From positions 62,001-126,000 of the forward strand of contig NZ_JAJUXH010000017.1 of assembly GCF_021390245.1 (NCBI RefSeq): a stretch of 64,000 nt of DNA, written 5' to 3'. The position numbers and the translations under genes were made by a program. Shown here piece after piece: positions 24,599 through 33,400 of the stretch; position 1 is the first letter of the stretch; each line of letters begins with the position of its first letter. The notes below the pieces were generated by a model. That model had not been told where the DNA came from and made no database searches. It worked only from the letters and a program-made list of their open reading frames with translations. This stretch comes from Dyadobacter sp. CY323. GTDB lineage: Bacteria > Bacteroidota > Bacteroidia > Cytophagales > Spirosomataceae.

Positions 24599-26686
24599 AT
24601 GAATCCCGAAAAGCGAATCCAGGACTTAACCGACAAACTGCATTACTACAATCAGCGCTACTATCAGGATAGCGTTTCCGAAATATCGGACTTTGAATTC
24701 GATCAGCTTTTGAAGGAATTGAAAGGATTGGAAGACGAGAATCCGGAATTCAGGCAGGCTGATTCGCCCACGCAGCGGGTTGGCGGAACGATTACAAAAT
24801 CGTTTAATGCAGTTTATCACCGTTATCCGATGTTGTCGCTCGATAACACCTATAATGAGCAGGAACTTCGGAATTTCGATGAGCGTGTCCGGAAAGGTCT
24901 AGATGGAGAAGCTTACGAATACATTTGTGAGCTGAAATTCGATGGGATCTCGCTCAGTTTTACCTATGAAAACGGTGTTTTGGTGCGCGGTGTGACCCGG
25001 GGCGATGGAACCCGGGGAGACGAAATCACGAATAATGTCAAAACCATCCGTACCCTGCCATTAAGGGTAAAATCAGACAAGCTGCCGCCACTTTTTGAGA
25101 TTCGCGGAGAAGGTTTTATGCCACTCACTTCATTTCAGAAACTGAATGAGGAAATGGAAACGCTGGGCGAAAATCAATATGCGAATCCCCGGAATGCGGC
25201 TTCCGGATCATTTAAATTACAGGATTCTGCGGAAACTGCCCGACGTGCGCTGGATTGCTACATTTATTCCTTTTTATCCGATCAGGATTTTTTCAAAAGT
25301 CATGGAGAAAGTCTTTTGGGCTTAAAATCCTGGGGATTTAATGTCTCGCCCGGCTGGAAAAAAGTTGCCAATATCGACGAGGTGATCGCTTACATTCATG
25401 AGTGGGAAGAAAAAAGAATGACGTTACCGCTGGCGACCGATGGTATTGTGGTAAAAGTCAATTCATTTGAGCAGCAACGTGAACTAGGTTTTACAGCGAA
25501 AAGCCCGCGCTGGGCCATTTCATTTAAATATAAAGCGGAAAACAAGCCAGCCGTTTTGCGCATGGTAACCTATCAGGTCGGACGTACGGGCACCATTACT
25601 CCGGTTGCAAACCTGTGCGATCTCACGGAACGTGCATTGCCATATAATAAAGTTAAAGGCGTGCATCTTTCCGGCTCACGTGTCAAACGAGCGACTCTGC
25701 ATAATGCCAACGAACTGCTAAGGCTTGGTTTACAGCTTGGTGATACTGTTTTTGTTGAAAAAAGCGGGGAAATTATCCCAAAAATCACAGGCGTTGACAT
25801 TACCCAGCGCGAACTGTTCCCCACCCAGCCAATTGCATTCCCCACCGAATGCCCCGAATGCGGTTCTGCATTGCAGCGTAATGAAGGAGAAGTAGCGTTT
25901 TTCTGCCCCAATGACAGTCACTGCCCGCCGCAGCTAAAGGGTAGGATCGAGCATTTTATCCATCGGAAAGCGATGAATATCGAAAGTCTGGGCGAAGGTA
26001 AAATTGAGACATTATTTGACCTGAACCTTGTAACTACCCCCGCTGATCTTTACGACCTGACATTTGAAAAGCTTCTGGGAATTGAGAAAAGCATTGTGAA
26101 TGAAGAAACCGGTGCCATTAAAAAAATCAGTTTCCGGGAGAAAACGGTTGAAAACATTTTGAAAGGAATTGATTTGTCGAAAACGGTGCCGTTCAGAAAC
26201 GTGCTTTTTGCATTAGGGATACGGTTTGTTGGCGCTACTGTTGCAGAAAAGCTAGCGACTTATTTTAAATCTATGGCAAATCTCCGGGCTGCAAGTTACG
26301 AGCAGCTTATCGCCGTTCCTGAAATCGGGGGAAGGATTGCATTGAGCATTGAGTCGTATTTCAGTATCCCTGAAAATCAGCAGCTTGTGGAGAGGTTAAT
26401 TCAAGCAGGATTGCAAATGGAAGGTGACGAAAAGCCGGTGGAGATAGAAAGTAATGTGTTGGAAGGAAAGACATTTGTGATTTCAGGTGTTTTTGAGAGT
26501 TTCGAGCGAGATGATTTAAAAGACAAAATCGAAGCAAATGGAGGTAGGATATTGAGCGGTGTTTCCGGAAAACTGAATTACCTGCTTGCCGGGGCAAATA
26601 TGGGCCCGTCAAAACTTGAAAAGGCAAGAAAGCTGGGTGTAACGATTCTGTCGGAAGAAGAATTTTTAGCAATGCTGGCGAATTAG
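24599..26686 (+). CDS. ligA: NAD-dependent DNA ligase
   Basis: Start placed at the internal ATG (MNPEKRIQDLTDKLHYYN), the usual LigA N-terminus, giving 695 residues; 20 further codons are open upstream but precede the promoter. The domains occur in order: Ia and adenylation with the active lysine in CELKFDG (Lys113), the OB fold, a four-cysteine zinc finger (CPECG...CPNDSHC), helix-hairpin-helix repeats and a C-terminal BRCT (KTFVISGVFESFERDDLKDKIEANGG). It seals nicks during replication and repair. It is transcribed alone or with dapA, 64 bp downstream, which has its own promoter box. Confidence 0.98.
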   Translation: MNPEKRIQDLTDKLHYYNQRYYQDSVSEISDFEFDQLLKELKGLEDENPEFRQADSPTQRVGGTITKSFNAVYHRYPMLSLDNTYNEQELRNFDERVRKGLDGEAYEYICELKFDGISLSFTYENGVLVRGVTRGDGTRGDEITNNVKTIRTLPLRVKSDKLPPLFEIRGEGFMPLTSFQKLNEEMETLGENQYANPRNAASGSFKLQDSAETARRALDCYIYSFLSDQDFFKSHGESLLGLKSWGFNVSPGWKKVANIDEVIAYIHEWEEKRMTLPLATDGIVVKVNSFEQQRELGFTAKSPRWAISFKYKAENKPAVLRMVTYQVGRTGTITPVANLCDLTERALPYNKVKGVHLSGSRVKRATLHNANELLRLGLQLGDTVFVEKSGEIIPKITGVDITQRELFPTQPIAFPTECPECGSALQRNEGEVAFFCPNDSHCPPQLKGRIEHFIHRKAMNIESLGEGKIETLFDLNLVTTPADLYDLTFEKLLGIEKSIVNEETGAIKKISFREKTVENILKGIDLSKTVPFRNVLFALGIRFVGATVAEKLATYFKSMANLRAASYEQLIAVPEIGGRIALSIESYFSIPENQQLVERLIQAGLQMEGDEKPVEIESNVLEGKTFVISGVFESFERDDLKDKIEANGGRILSGVSGKLNYLLAGANMGPSKLEKARKLGVTILSEEEFLAMLAN

Positions 26687-26709
26687 TACATAAAAACGGC
26701 TCAGAAAGC

Positions 26710-26717
26710 TAACTTTG
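26710..26717 (+). promoter_or_regulatory. Promoter -7 box for dapA
   Basis: TAACTTTG fits TAnnTTTG exactly, 33 bases before the ATG. No clear TTG lies at the -33 position. Confidence 0.5.
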
Positions 26718-26750
26718 CGTTTTACATTTCCACAATTATATAAGTAAATA

Positions 26751-27641
26751 ATGCCATTGGACCAACGTTTCAAAGGAGTAGGGGCCGCGCTGATTACACC
26801 TTTTGATGAGCAAAATGAAATTGATTATCCGGGTCTGAAAAGGCTCATCGACCTGGTATCGGAAGGTGGAAGCGACTTTCTTGTGGTACAAGGAACTACC
26901 GGCGAATCTCCAACCGTATCTTCCCGCGAAAAGCGTGATATCCTGGCATTTACCATTAAGAATAATTATAAATCTCTCCCGATCGTGTTTGGGATTGGAG
27001 GGAATGATACCAGGTCGGTTGTGGATTGCATTAATAACACAGACCTGACCGGTGTCGACGCGATACTATCTGTTTGTCCATACTATAATAAACCTACTCA
27101 GGAAGGCATTATCGCGCATTTTACAGCGATTGCCGACGCTTCTCCGGTTCCGGTTTTATTATATAATGTACCTGGCCGGACGGTGATCAATATGAAGCCG
27201 GATACCATTGTGAAACTGTCGGCGCATTCAAATATTATCGGCGTTAAAGATGCGGGTGGTAGTTTGGAACAAAGCATGGAGCTGGCATCCCGCGTACCGG
27301 ATGATTTTCTGCTGCTTTCGGGCGACGATAACCTCGTTACTACGATGGTGAGTGTTGGCTGGCATGGCGTTATATCCGTGATTGCCAATGCATTCCCGAA
27401 AGAATTCGGCGAGCTTACCTGGCACGCATTGGAAGGAAGATTTAAAGAAGCGGCAAAACTGCAACTCGCATTCCTGGAATTTGATACGTTGTTATATGTG
27501 GAATCAAACCCGGTTGGAATTAAAAAATGCCTGGAAATCAAAGGTATCTGCAGTTCCAATGTAAGATTGCCCCTTTTAAAAGCTTCAAATGAGTTGGGCG
27601 AAAAGCTCGAAAAAGCAATGATCCGAGAAGGGTTTCTGTGA
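26751..27641 (+). CDS. dapA: 4-hydroxy-tetrahydrodipicolinate synthase
   Basis: 296 residues. Condenses pyruvate with aspartate semialdehyde, the committed step to DAP and lysine. The Schiff-base lysine is Lys166 in IIGVKDAGG, the catalytic tyrosine Tyr138 in LLYNVPGRT, and GTTGESPT binds pyruvate, so the active site is complete. The C-terminus contains VESNPVGIKKCLEIKG, typical of the family. The class V aminotransferase starts 1 bp after its stop, so the two are co-transcribed. Confidence 0.97.
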   Translation: MPLDQRFKGVGAALITPFDEQNEIDYPGLKRLIDLVSEGGSDFLVVQGTTGESPTVSSREKRDILAFTIKNNYKSLPIVFGIGGNDTRSVVDCINNTDLTGVDAILSVCPYYNKPTQEGIIAHFTAIADASPVPVLLYNVPGRTVINMKPDTIVKLSAHSNIIGVKDAGGSLEQSMELASRVPDDFLLLSGDDNLVTTMVSVGWHGVISVIANAFPKEFGELTWHALEGRFKEAAKLQLAFLEFDTLLYVESNPVGIKKCLEIKGICSSNVRLPLLKASNELGEKLEKAMIREGFL

Positions 27642-27642
27642 A

Positions 27643-28701
27643 ATGATCACGTTTTATCCGGGTCCGTCGAAGGTTTATCCACAGGTTGGGCAGTATTTGC
27701 AGGAAGCGTTCGAAAGCGGTTTGATCAGTGCCAATCACCGCAGCGGCGAGTTTATGCAAATGCTGGAAAATACGATCAGCGATTTGAAATTCAAGCTGAA
27801 CGTACCGGCGGATTATGAGGTCTATTTCGTTTCTTCCGCGACCGAATGCTGGGAAATCATCGCGCAATCCCTCATGATAGATTCCAGTCTGCACGTTTTT
27901 ACCGGGGCATTCGGTGAAAAGTGGATGGAATATACCCATCGCATTTCGCATCGTACGAGCGAGGCATCTTTTGATTATAATGCCGATTTGATCCTGGACA
28001 AATCGGCCATTTTCTCCAAAAATGAGATCATTTGTGTCACTCACAATGAAACTTCCAATGGTACTAAAGTCCCGGACGCATTTCTCCCGGAGTTGCGCCA
28101 AAAGTTTGAGAATCTCATAGCGGTAGACGCTACGTCGTCGATGGCGGGTGTGGTGTTACCATGGGAAGCTGCCGACCTTTGGTATGCGTCTGTTCAAAAA
28201 TGTTTCGGGCTGCCGGCAGGAATGGGGGTGATGATCATTTCGCCAAATGCAGTGGAACGCGCATTGCAAGTAGGTGAGCACAAGCATTATAACAGCCTGC
28301 TTTTTATGCGTGAAAACTTCTTAAAATTTCAAACTCCATATACACCTAACACACTAGGAATCTACTTGTTAGGAAAAGTAATGCAGCAGGTTCCGCCCAT
28401 TGCGGAGGTGGATTCGCTGACGCGTCAGCGGGCTGCAGGATGGTACGCCTTTCTGGCTGAGCATCACTATGAACTTCTTGTCAAAAATGACCCTGTTCGT
28501 TCCGATACCGTTATCGCAGTACGGGATACGAAGGAAAGGATAGCCGAATTGAAACACTTCGCGAAAGCAGAAGGAATTACGCTTGGAAACGGCTACGGAA
28601 AGGAAAAAGAGGTCAGCTTCCGCATTGCCAATTTTCCCGCAATAAGTCAGGATGAGATCGAAATTTTGCAGAATTTTCTTGCAAAGATGTCTTCCAGATG
28701 A
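27643..28701 (+). CDS. Class V aminotransferase (phosphoserine / alanine-glyoxylate type)
   Basis: 352 residues, fold-type I PLP enzyme. The cofactor lysine is Lys186 in SVQKCFGLPAG, preceded by VDATSSMAGV (Asp162 contacts the pyridine nitrogen). The N-terminal FYPGPSKVYP and NHRSGEF segments are those of SerC and alanine-glyoxylate aminotransferases. It lacks several residues usual in SerC, so I do not give that symbol. The link to dapA (1 bp spacing) raises the possibility of an amino-acid role in lysine or serine synthesis, but the substrate is undetermined. Confidence 0.85.
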   Translation: MITFYPGPSKVYPQVGQYLQEAFESGLISANHRSGEFMQMLENTISDLKFKLNVPADYEVYFVSSATECWEIIAQSLMIDSSLHVFTGAFGEKWMEYTHRISHRTSEASFDYNADLILDKSAIFSKNEIICVTHNETSNGTKVPDAFLPELRQKFENLIAVDATSSMAGVVLPWEAADLWYASVQKCFGLPAGMGVMIISPNAVERALQVGEHKHYNSLLFMRENFLKFQTPYTPNTLGIYLLGKVMQQVPPIAEVDSLTRQRAAGWYAFLAEHHYELLVKNDPVRSDTVIAVRDTKERIAELKHFAKAEGITLGNGYGKEKEVSFRIANFPAISQDEIEILQNFLAKMSSR

Positions 28702-28724
28702 CAAATGAGTAGTAAAACGACTGG

Positions 28725-28754
28725 TTTGTATTTATTAACTAAAAAATAAATCTG
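28725..28754 (+). promoter_or_regulatory. Probable promoter for the Nudix-type regulator
   Basis: TTTG (28725-28728), an 18-bp spacer and TAAATCTG (28747-28754, one base off TAnnTTTG). The GTG start follows 22 bases later. Confidence 0.45.
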
Positions 28755-28776
28755 TCACCCCTGCAATTCCTTTCTT

Positions 28777-29490
28777 GTGCGTTTAGATATTTTACAGCAA
28801 TACCAGTCTCAAACCAAATTTTTAGTTGCCATCGACTCCATTATTTTTGGGTTCGACGGCGAAGAGCTGAAATTACTGCTTGTAAAAAGAGGTATTGAAG
28901 AAGAATTTCACACGTGGTCGCTCATGGGAGGCTGGGTGCAGCCGGATGAAAGTCTGGAAACGGCATCTTCCCGCATTCTCTTCGAGTTAACCAATCTGAC
29001 AGATATCTACCTCGAACAGCTTCATACATTTGGCAATCCGCAGCGCGACCCGGTGGAGCGGACTTTTTCGGTGGCTTATTTTGCGCTGATCAATGTGGAA
29101 GATTATGAAAATAAGCTTTCCAGGAATTACGAAGCACAATGGTTTTCCATGCAGGAACTCCCGAAGTTATTGTTTGACCATGGTTCCATGGTCGATATGG
29201 CGATCGAGAACCTCCGGTACAAAGCTTCGCAGCATCCCATTGGTTTTGAATTACTTCCGGAAAAATTCACGATCCCGCAGCTGCAAAAATTATATGAGGC
29301 CATCTTTGGTACCGAGCTCGACAAACGTAATTTCAGCCGCAAACTTCTGTCAACCAATCTGCTGATCAAGCTGGATGAAAAACAGAAGGGTTATTCAAAA
29401 AAAGGAGCTTTTTTCTACAAAATCGACGAAGTGAAATACAAAAAACATTTCAATAACTTCCTCAATTTCTTGCCCGGAAGTACTCCTTAA
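28777..29490 (+). CDS. Nudix-domain transcriptional regulator (NrtR/AraR-like)
   Basis: 237 residues starting with GTG; no other in-frame start is available near the N-terminus. Residues 12-150 are a Nudix fold, and residues of about 155-225 a winged-helix region (FTIPQLQKLYEAIFGTELDKRNFSRKLLSTNLL). The Nudix box reads G52, Glu58, then RILFELTNL at 66-74 instead of REUxEExGU, so two of the three metal-binding glutamates and the Gly are lost. This fits the NrtR/AraR class, where the domain senses a ligand such as ADP-ribose or a sugar rather than hydrolysing it. The target genes are unknown; neighbours are not obviously sugar genes. Confidence 0.85.
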   Translation: MRLDILQQYQSQTKFLVAIDSIIFGFDGEELKLLLVKRGIEEEFHTWSLMGGWVQPDESLETASSRILFELTNLTDIYLEQLHTFGNPQRDPVERTFSVAYFALINVEDYENKLSRNYEAQWFSMQELPKLLFDHGSMVDMAIENLRYKASQHPIGFELLPEKFTIPQLQKLYEAIFGTELDKRNFSRKLLSTNLLIKLDEKQKGYSKKGAFFYKIDEVKYKKHFNNFLNFLPGSTP

Positions 29491-29521
29491 TAATCTAATT
29501 TCCGCTGAGTAATCTTTAAAG

Positions 29522-29553
29522 GTTGTGTAAACACGCGGTTTTAAGCAACTTTG
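29522..29553 (+). promoter_or_regulatory. Probable promoter for marC
   Basis: GTTG (29522-29525), a 20-bp spacer and CAACTTTG (29546-29553), one base off TAnnTTTG. The marC ATG is 29 bases further on. Confidence 0.5.
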
Positions 29554-29581
29554 CGGGACCAGTTCACGCAACGCCCAGCCC

Positions 29582-30151
29582 ATGTTTAATTTCAAGGAAA
29601 TCGTTTCCGTTACGCTCATTCTTTTCTCCGTGATCGACGTACTCGGTTCTTTGCCGGTGATTGTCGATTTCAGAAAGAAGCTTGGCAAAATTGAATCCGA
29701 GAAGGCGACGCTGGTGGCTGGATTTATCATGGTACTGTTCCTTTTTTTGGGGGAACGATTGTTGAGTCTTTTCGGGGTGGATGTGGCGTCGTTCGCCATT
29801 GCAGGTGCCATTATCCTTTTTTTGTTAGGCCTAGAAATGATACTGGGACGAAACATTTTCAAGCATGACAACCTGGATGTCGGCGTAGCTTCCATTGTTC
29901 CGATCGCCTTTCCGATCATCGCCGGTGCCGCCACTATGACCACTTTACTTTCCTTACGCTCGGCATATCAAATCCCGAATATCCTGGTTGGCATAGTACT
30001 CAATCTGTTCTTTGTCTACCTGGTTTTGAAATCATCAACCTGGATCGAAAAAAAGCTCGGACAAGGTGGAACTGATATATTAAGAAAGATATTTGGCATC
30101 ATCCTGCTAGCCATCGCCATTAAACTATTCAAAACTAACCTTTCCATGTAA
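29582..30151 (+). CDS. MarC family integral membrane protein
   Basis: 189 residues with six hydrophobic segments. ILFSVIDVLGSLPVIVDF and the later PIAFPIIAGAATMTTLLSL are the two internally related halves of the MarC (UPF0056) family, each with the family's (D/N)xxGxxP or PxxxGPG-like signature. It is an inner-membrane protein, possibly a transporter. Despite the name, a role in multiple antibiotic resistance has not been upheld. A good promoter lies just upstream. Confidence 0.93.
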   Translation: MFNFKEIVSVTLILFSVIDVLGSLPVIVDFRKKLGKIESEKATLVAGFIMVLFLFLGERLLSLFGVDVASFAIAGAIILFLLGLEMILGRNIFKHDNLDVGVASIVPIAFPIIAGAATMTTLLSLRSAYQIPNILVGIVLNLFFVYLVLKSSTWIEKKLGQGGTDILRKIFGIILLAIAIKLFKTNLSM

Positions 30152-30218
30152 CTATTGAAGGATCATTAACAGTACATTTCACTTCTTACATCTCACATCT
30201 CACAATTAACCAACTAAA

Positions 30219-30683
30219 ATGCAGCAACTGGACAGCCTCAATCAGGTAGCAGAGTTTCACAAGACATTCAAGCACCCTATTCTTGATAAACCCACCATTC
30301 CATCCGAGGAAAGAAGCCGGCTTCGTGTCGCATTGTTGGCGGAAGAACTGAAAGAACTGGAAGTGGCCATTCTCGAAAAAGACATTGTAGAGGTTGCTGA
30401 CGCACTTTGCGACCTGCAATATGTATTGTCAGGCGCAGTTCTAGAATTTGGTCTGGGTGATAAATTCAGAGAATTGTTTGATGAAGTCCAGCGGTCCAAT
30501 ATGTCAAAAGCCTGCCTTAACGTGGAGGAAGCCGAGGCAACGGTAGCGCATTATCAGGCAAAAGGTACGGATTGTTATTTCAAAGAAGACAATGGTAAGT
30601 ATCTGGTGTACCGGACAGCAGATGATAAAACATTGAAAAATATCAATTATTCTCCTGCCGATCTTGCATCCATTATCAGCTAG
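30219..30683 (+). CDS. MazG-like nucleoside triphosphate pyrophosphohydrolase
   Basis: 154 residues, all-alpha. LLAEELKELEVAILEKDIVEVADALCDLQYVLSGAV has the ExxE...ExxD metal-binding pattern of the MazG/HisE/dUTPase-2 superfamily. The remaining helix and the C-terminal KYLVYRTADDKTLKNINYSPADL match phage- and bacteria-borne MazG-like proteins. It probably hydrolyses nucleotide triphosphates to monophosphates and pyrophosphate (house-cleaning); the exact nucleotide is unknown. The 67-bp gap from marC holds a short ACATCTC direct repeat. pepT starts 6 bp after its stop. Confidence 0.87.
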   Translation: MQQLDSLNQVAEFHKTFKHPILDKPTIPSEERSRLRVALLAEELKELEVAILEKDIVEVADALCDLQYVLSGAVLEFGLGDKFRELFDEVQRSNMSKACLNVEEAEATVAHYQAKGTDCYFKEDNGKYLVYRTADDKTLKNINYSPADLASIIS

Positions 30684-30689
30684 AAAACC

Positions 30690-31925
30690 ATGACTTCTGT
30701 TTTAGATCGTTTTATCAGCTACGTCCGGATAGACACGCAATCGGACCCGAACTCGACCAGTTTCCCGAGTACTTCCAAACAGCGGATTCTCAGTAATCAG
30801 CTGGCTGTTGAATTGCAGGAACTGGGCATATCCGACGCACATGTGGATGAGCATGGATACGTGTATGCGACGATTCCTTCCAATTCGACAAAATCGAATG
30901 TGCCGGTGATCTGTTTCTGCTCACATGTAGATACTTCTCCGGATGTAACGGGCGCAAATGTGGTTCCAATTGTACACCGCAACTGGGACGGTTCCGACAT
31001 TGTTTTGCCGGATGATCCTACGCAGGTTTTGCGGATCGGAGAGCTGCACGATCTCGATCAACAGATTGGAAATGATATCGTTACCGCGAGCGGAACGACC
31101 TTATTAGGTGCCGATAATAAAGCTGGCGTTGCGGAAATCATGGCTACGGCGGAATATTTAATGCAAAATCCGGATATCAAACACGGAGACATTAAAATAC
31201 TCTTTACACCCGATGAAGAAGTAGGCCGCGGAACGGAGCAGGTTGATCTGGTAAAATTGGGAGCTGATTTTGGCTATACCGTTGACGGTGAGGCGATCGG
31301 GACATTGGAAGATGAAACATTTTCAGCAGATGGCGTTAAAATCACGATTTACGGGGTCAGTACCCATCCGGGTTATGGATTGGGAAAATTGGAGAACGCT
31401 TTAAAAATAGGCGCGGATATTCTGGCATGTCTGCCCAAAGAAACACTTTCTCCGGAAACAACCGAAGGCAAGGAAGGCTTCATTCATCCTGTTCAGATGG
31501 AAGGAATTCAGGAAAAAGTGGTTTTAAGCTTCATTATCCGGGATTTTACGACCGCGGGATTGCTTGAAAAAGAAACTTTCCTGAAAAGAATTACCGATGA
31601 GGTCTTGTCCGGATATCCGCAGTCTACGGCTGAATTTGTGATTCAGGAGCAATACCGCAACATGAAGGAGGTTCTGGACCAACATCCGCAAGTGATCGAA
31701 AATGCACTTACCGCCATGGAACGCGTGGGATTGAAGCCGATACAAAGAAGTATCCGGGGTGGTACCGATGGATCGCGACTATCATTTATGGGTTTACCCT
31801 GCCCGAACATTTTCGCCGGCGAACATGCATTTCATTCAAAACTGGAATGGGTCTCTGTCCAGGATATGGAAAAGGCGGTCGAAGTAATCGTAAGTCTGTG
31901 CCAGGTTTGGGAAGAGAAAGCCTAG
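30690..31925 (+). CDS. pepT: Peptidase T (tripeptide aminopeptidase)
   Basis: 411 residues, cytoplasmic M20B metallopeptidase releasing N-terminal residues from tripeptides. The di-zinc ligands are visible in order: FCSHVDTSPD, GADNKAG, TPDEEVGRG, DGEAIG and a C-terminal HSKLEW-like His. GGTDGSRLSFMGLPCPNIFAGEHAFHS is diagnostic of PepT. It lies 6 bp downstream of the MazG-like gene and is probably co-transcribed with it. Confidence 0.96.
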   Translation: MTSVLDRFISYVRIDTQSDPNSTSFPSTSKQRILSNQLAVELQELGISDAHVDEHGYVYATIPSNSTKSNVPVICFCSHVDTSPDVTGANVVPIVHRNWDGSDIVLPDDPTQVLRIGELHDLDQQIGNDIVTASGTTLLGADNKAGVAEIMATAEYLMQNPDIKHGDIKILFTPDEEVGRGTEQVDLVKLGADFGYTVDGEAIGTLEDETFSADGVKITIYGVSTHPGYGLGKLENALKIGADILACLPKETLSPETTEGKEGFIHPVQMEGIQEKVVLSFIIRDFTTAGLLEKETFLKRITDEVLSGYPQSTAEFVIQEQYRNMKEVLDQHPQVIENALTAMERVGLKPIQRSIRGGTDGSRLSFMGLPCPNIFAGEHAFHSKLEWVSVQDMEKAVEVIVSLCQVWEEKA

Positions 31926-31988
31926 TTACGAGCATTCATTCATCATTTATTCATCGCACCGGCGACCCGGTCATTCAATTAATATAAA

Positions 31989-32624
31989 TTGGCCAAAAAG
32001 ACAAAATACTACGTCGTGTGGCAAGGCAGGAAAACGGGCATTTTTACAGACTGGAAAGAATGTGAGGCGCAGATTAAAGGCTTTGAAGATGCACGCTACA
32101 AGTCATTTGAATCCATTGAAGAGGCAGAAAAAGCGATTCAAAGGGATTATTGGGAATTTGTTTCAAAAAAGGAGAACAAACCGGCGATTCTGAAAGAGAT
32201 ACCGGCTAACATCGGCAAGCCAATAAAAAGCAGCATTGCCGTCGATGCAGCCTGGAACACGGCTTCCGGGGACATGGAATATCAAGGCGTGTATTATGCA
32301 ACCGGCGAGCGGATTTTTCTGCAAGGCCCATTTAAAGACGCGACTAATAATATCGGTGAGTTTCTGGCGATTGTGCACGCATTGGCCTATCTTCAAAAAA
32401 AGGAAAGCGATCTGCCGATTTACAGCGATTCGCGCACGGCGATCAGTTGGATCAAGAAGAAACACGCAAATACGAAACTGGCACTTACACCCAGAAATAA
32501 GCCTGTTTTTGAAATGCTGCAGCGTGCCGAACGGTGGCTGGCGGCTAATAAATTTCCTAATCAGATCCTGAAATGGGAGACCGAGTACTGGGGTGAAAAT
32601 CCCGCCGACTTTGGAAGAAAGTAA
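31989..32624 (+). CDS. Ribonuclease H with N-terminal viroplasmin-like RNA-binding domain
   Basis: 211 residues, beginning with TTG; the conserved KKTKYYVVWQGRKTGIFTDW starts almost at once, so the codon is well placed. Residues 5-50 are the caulimovirus-type RNase H1 hybrid-binding domain. Residues 75-211 are the RNase H domain, with probable catalytic acids in SIAVDAAW (Asp), NIGEFLAI (Glu), YSDSRTAISW (Asp) and ENPADFGRK (Asp). It removes RNA from RNA-DNA hybrids. The glycine-rich turn after the first Asp is replaced by NTASGDMEY, as in the Bacteroidota branch. Confidence 0.92.
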   Translation: MAKKTKYYVVWQGRKTGIFTDWKECEAQIKGFEDARYKSFESIEEAEKAIQRDYWEFVSKKENKPAILKEIPANIGKPIKSSIAVDAAWNTASGDMEYQGVYYATGERIFLQGPFKDATNNIGEFLAIVHALAYLQKKESDLPIYSDSRTAISWIKKKHANTKLALTPRNKPVFEMLQRAERWLAANKFPNQILKWETEYWGENPADFGRK

Positions 32625-32629
32625 ACCCT

Positions 32630-33352
32630 ATGGCCAGAAACTCATCATTTAAATTCAAACAATTCACGATTCAGCAGGATCAGTGTGCGATGAAAGTGTG
32701 CACCGACGCCTGTGTGCTGGGTGCCTGGGCGGATGTAAAAGATGCGGACCGCATTTTGGACATTGGGACAGGTACCGGATTGCTGGCGTTAATGGTGGCG
32801 CAAAGAAATACATACGCCCGGATCGACGCAGTGGAGATCGATGCGGAGGCATTTTATCAGGCTGGCGAGAATGTGGAAAAAAGCCCGTTTCATGACCGGA
32901 TCGTACTTTATCATTCGGCGATCCAGGAGTTTGAATCAACATATCAGTATGATGTGATCATTACAAATCCACCTTTTTTTCAATCCGATCTTCTTTCGCC
33001 TATCAACAAAAAGAACATTGCCCATCACGCAAAATCCCTGGATTTTGATGAATTAATACACTCGATTGACCGGTTATTAAAGCCGGATGGCAGGTTTAAT
33101 GTGTTATTTCCGGTAGATGAAGGAAAACGATTTCGCCAGAAAGCCGAAAAAGCAGGTTGGGTAGTATCTCAAAAATTGACGTTGTACCATCACGACGGCA
33201 AGAGACCTTTCAGGGAGTTAATGACATTCTGCCGTCCGGAAGCTGCTCACCATGAGGAAGTTGGTAAAGTCCTTCACATTTATCACAATGGAGAAACCGA
33301 GTACAATCCTGCATTCAGGGAGCTACTGAGGGATTTTTATTTAAAGTTTTAA
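32630..33352 (+). CDS. tRNA1(Val) (adenine37-N6)-methyltransferase TrmN6-like
   Basis: 240 residues, Rossmann-fold SAM-dependent methyltransferase. SAM motif I is DIGTGTGLLALM (44-55), the acidic end of beta 2 is AVEIDAEA, and the N6-adenine motif NPPFFQSD starts at residue 113. Opening with FKFKQFTIQQDQCAMKVCTDACVLGAW is diagnostic of YfiC/TrmN6, which methylates A37 of tRNA1(Val). It starts 5 bp after the RNase H gene, so the two RNA-acting enzymes form a transcription unit. Confidence 0.92.
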   Translation: MARNSSFKFKQFTIQQDQCAMKVCTDACVLGAWADVKDADRILDIGTGTGLLALMVAQRNTYARIDAVEIDAEAFYQAGENVEKSPFHDRIVLYHSAIQEFESTYQYDVIITNPPFFQSDLLSPINKKNIAHHAKSLDFDELIHSIDRLLKPDGRFNVLFPVDEGKRFRQKAEKAGWVVSQKLTLYHHDGKRPFRELMTFCRPEAAHHEEVGKVLHIYHNGETEYNPAFRELLRDFYLKF

Positions 33353-33400
33353 CCGGGAAAAACGCGAACTTTACTGTATTCGCATTGCTAAGCATTCTTT

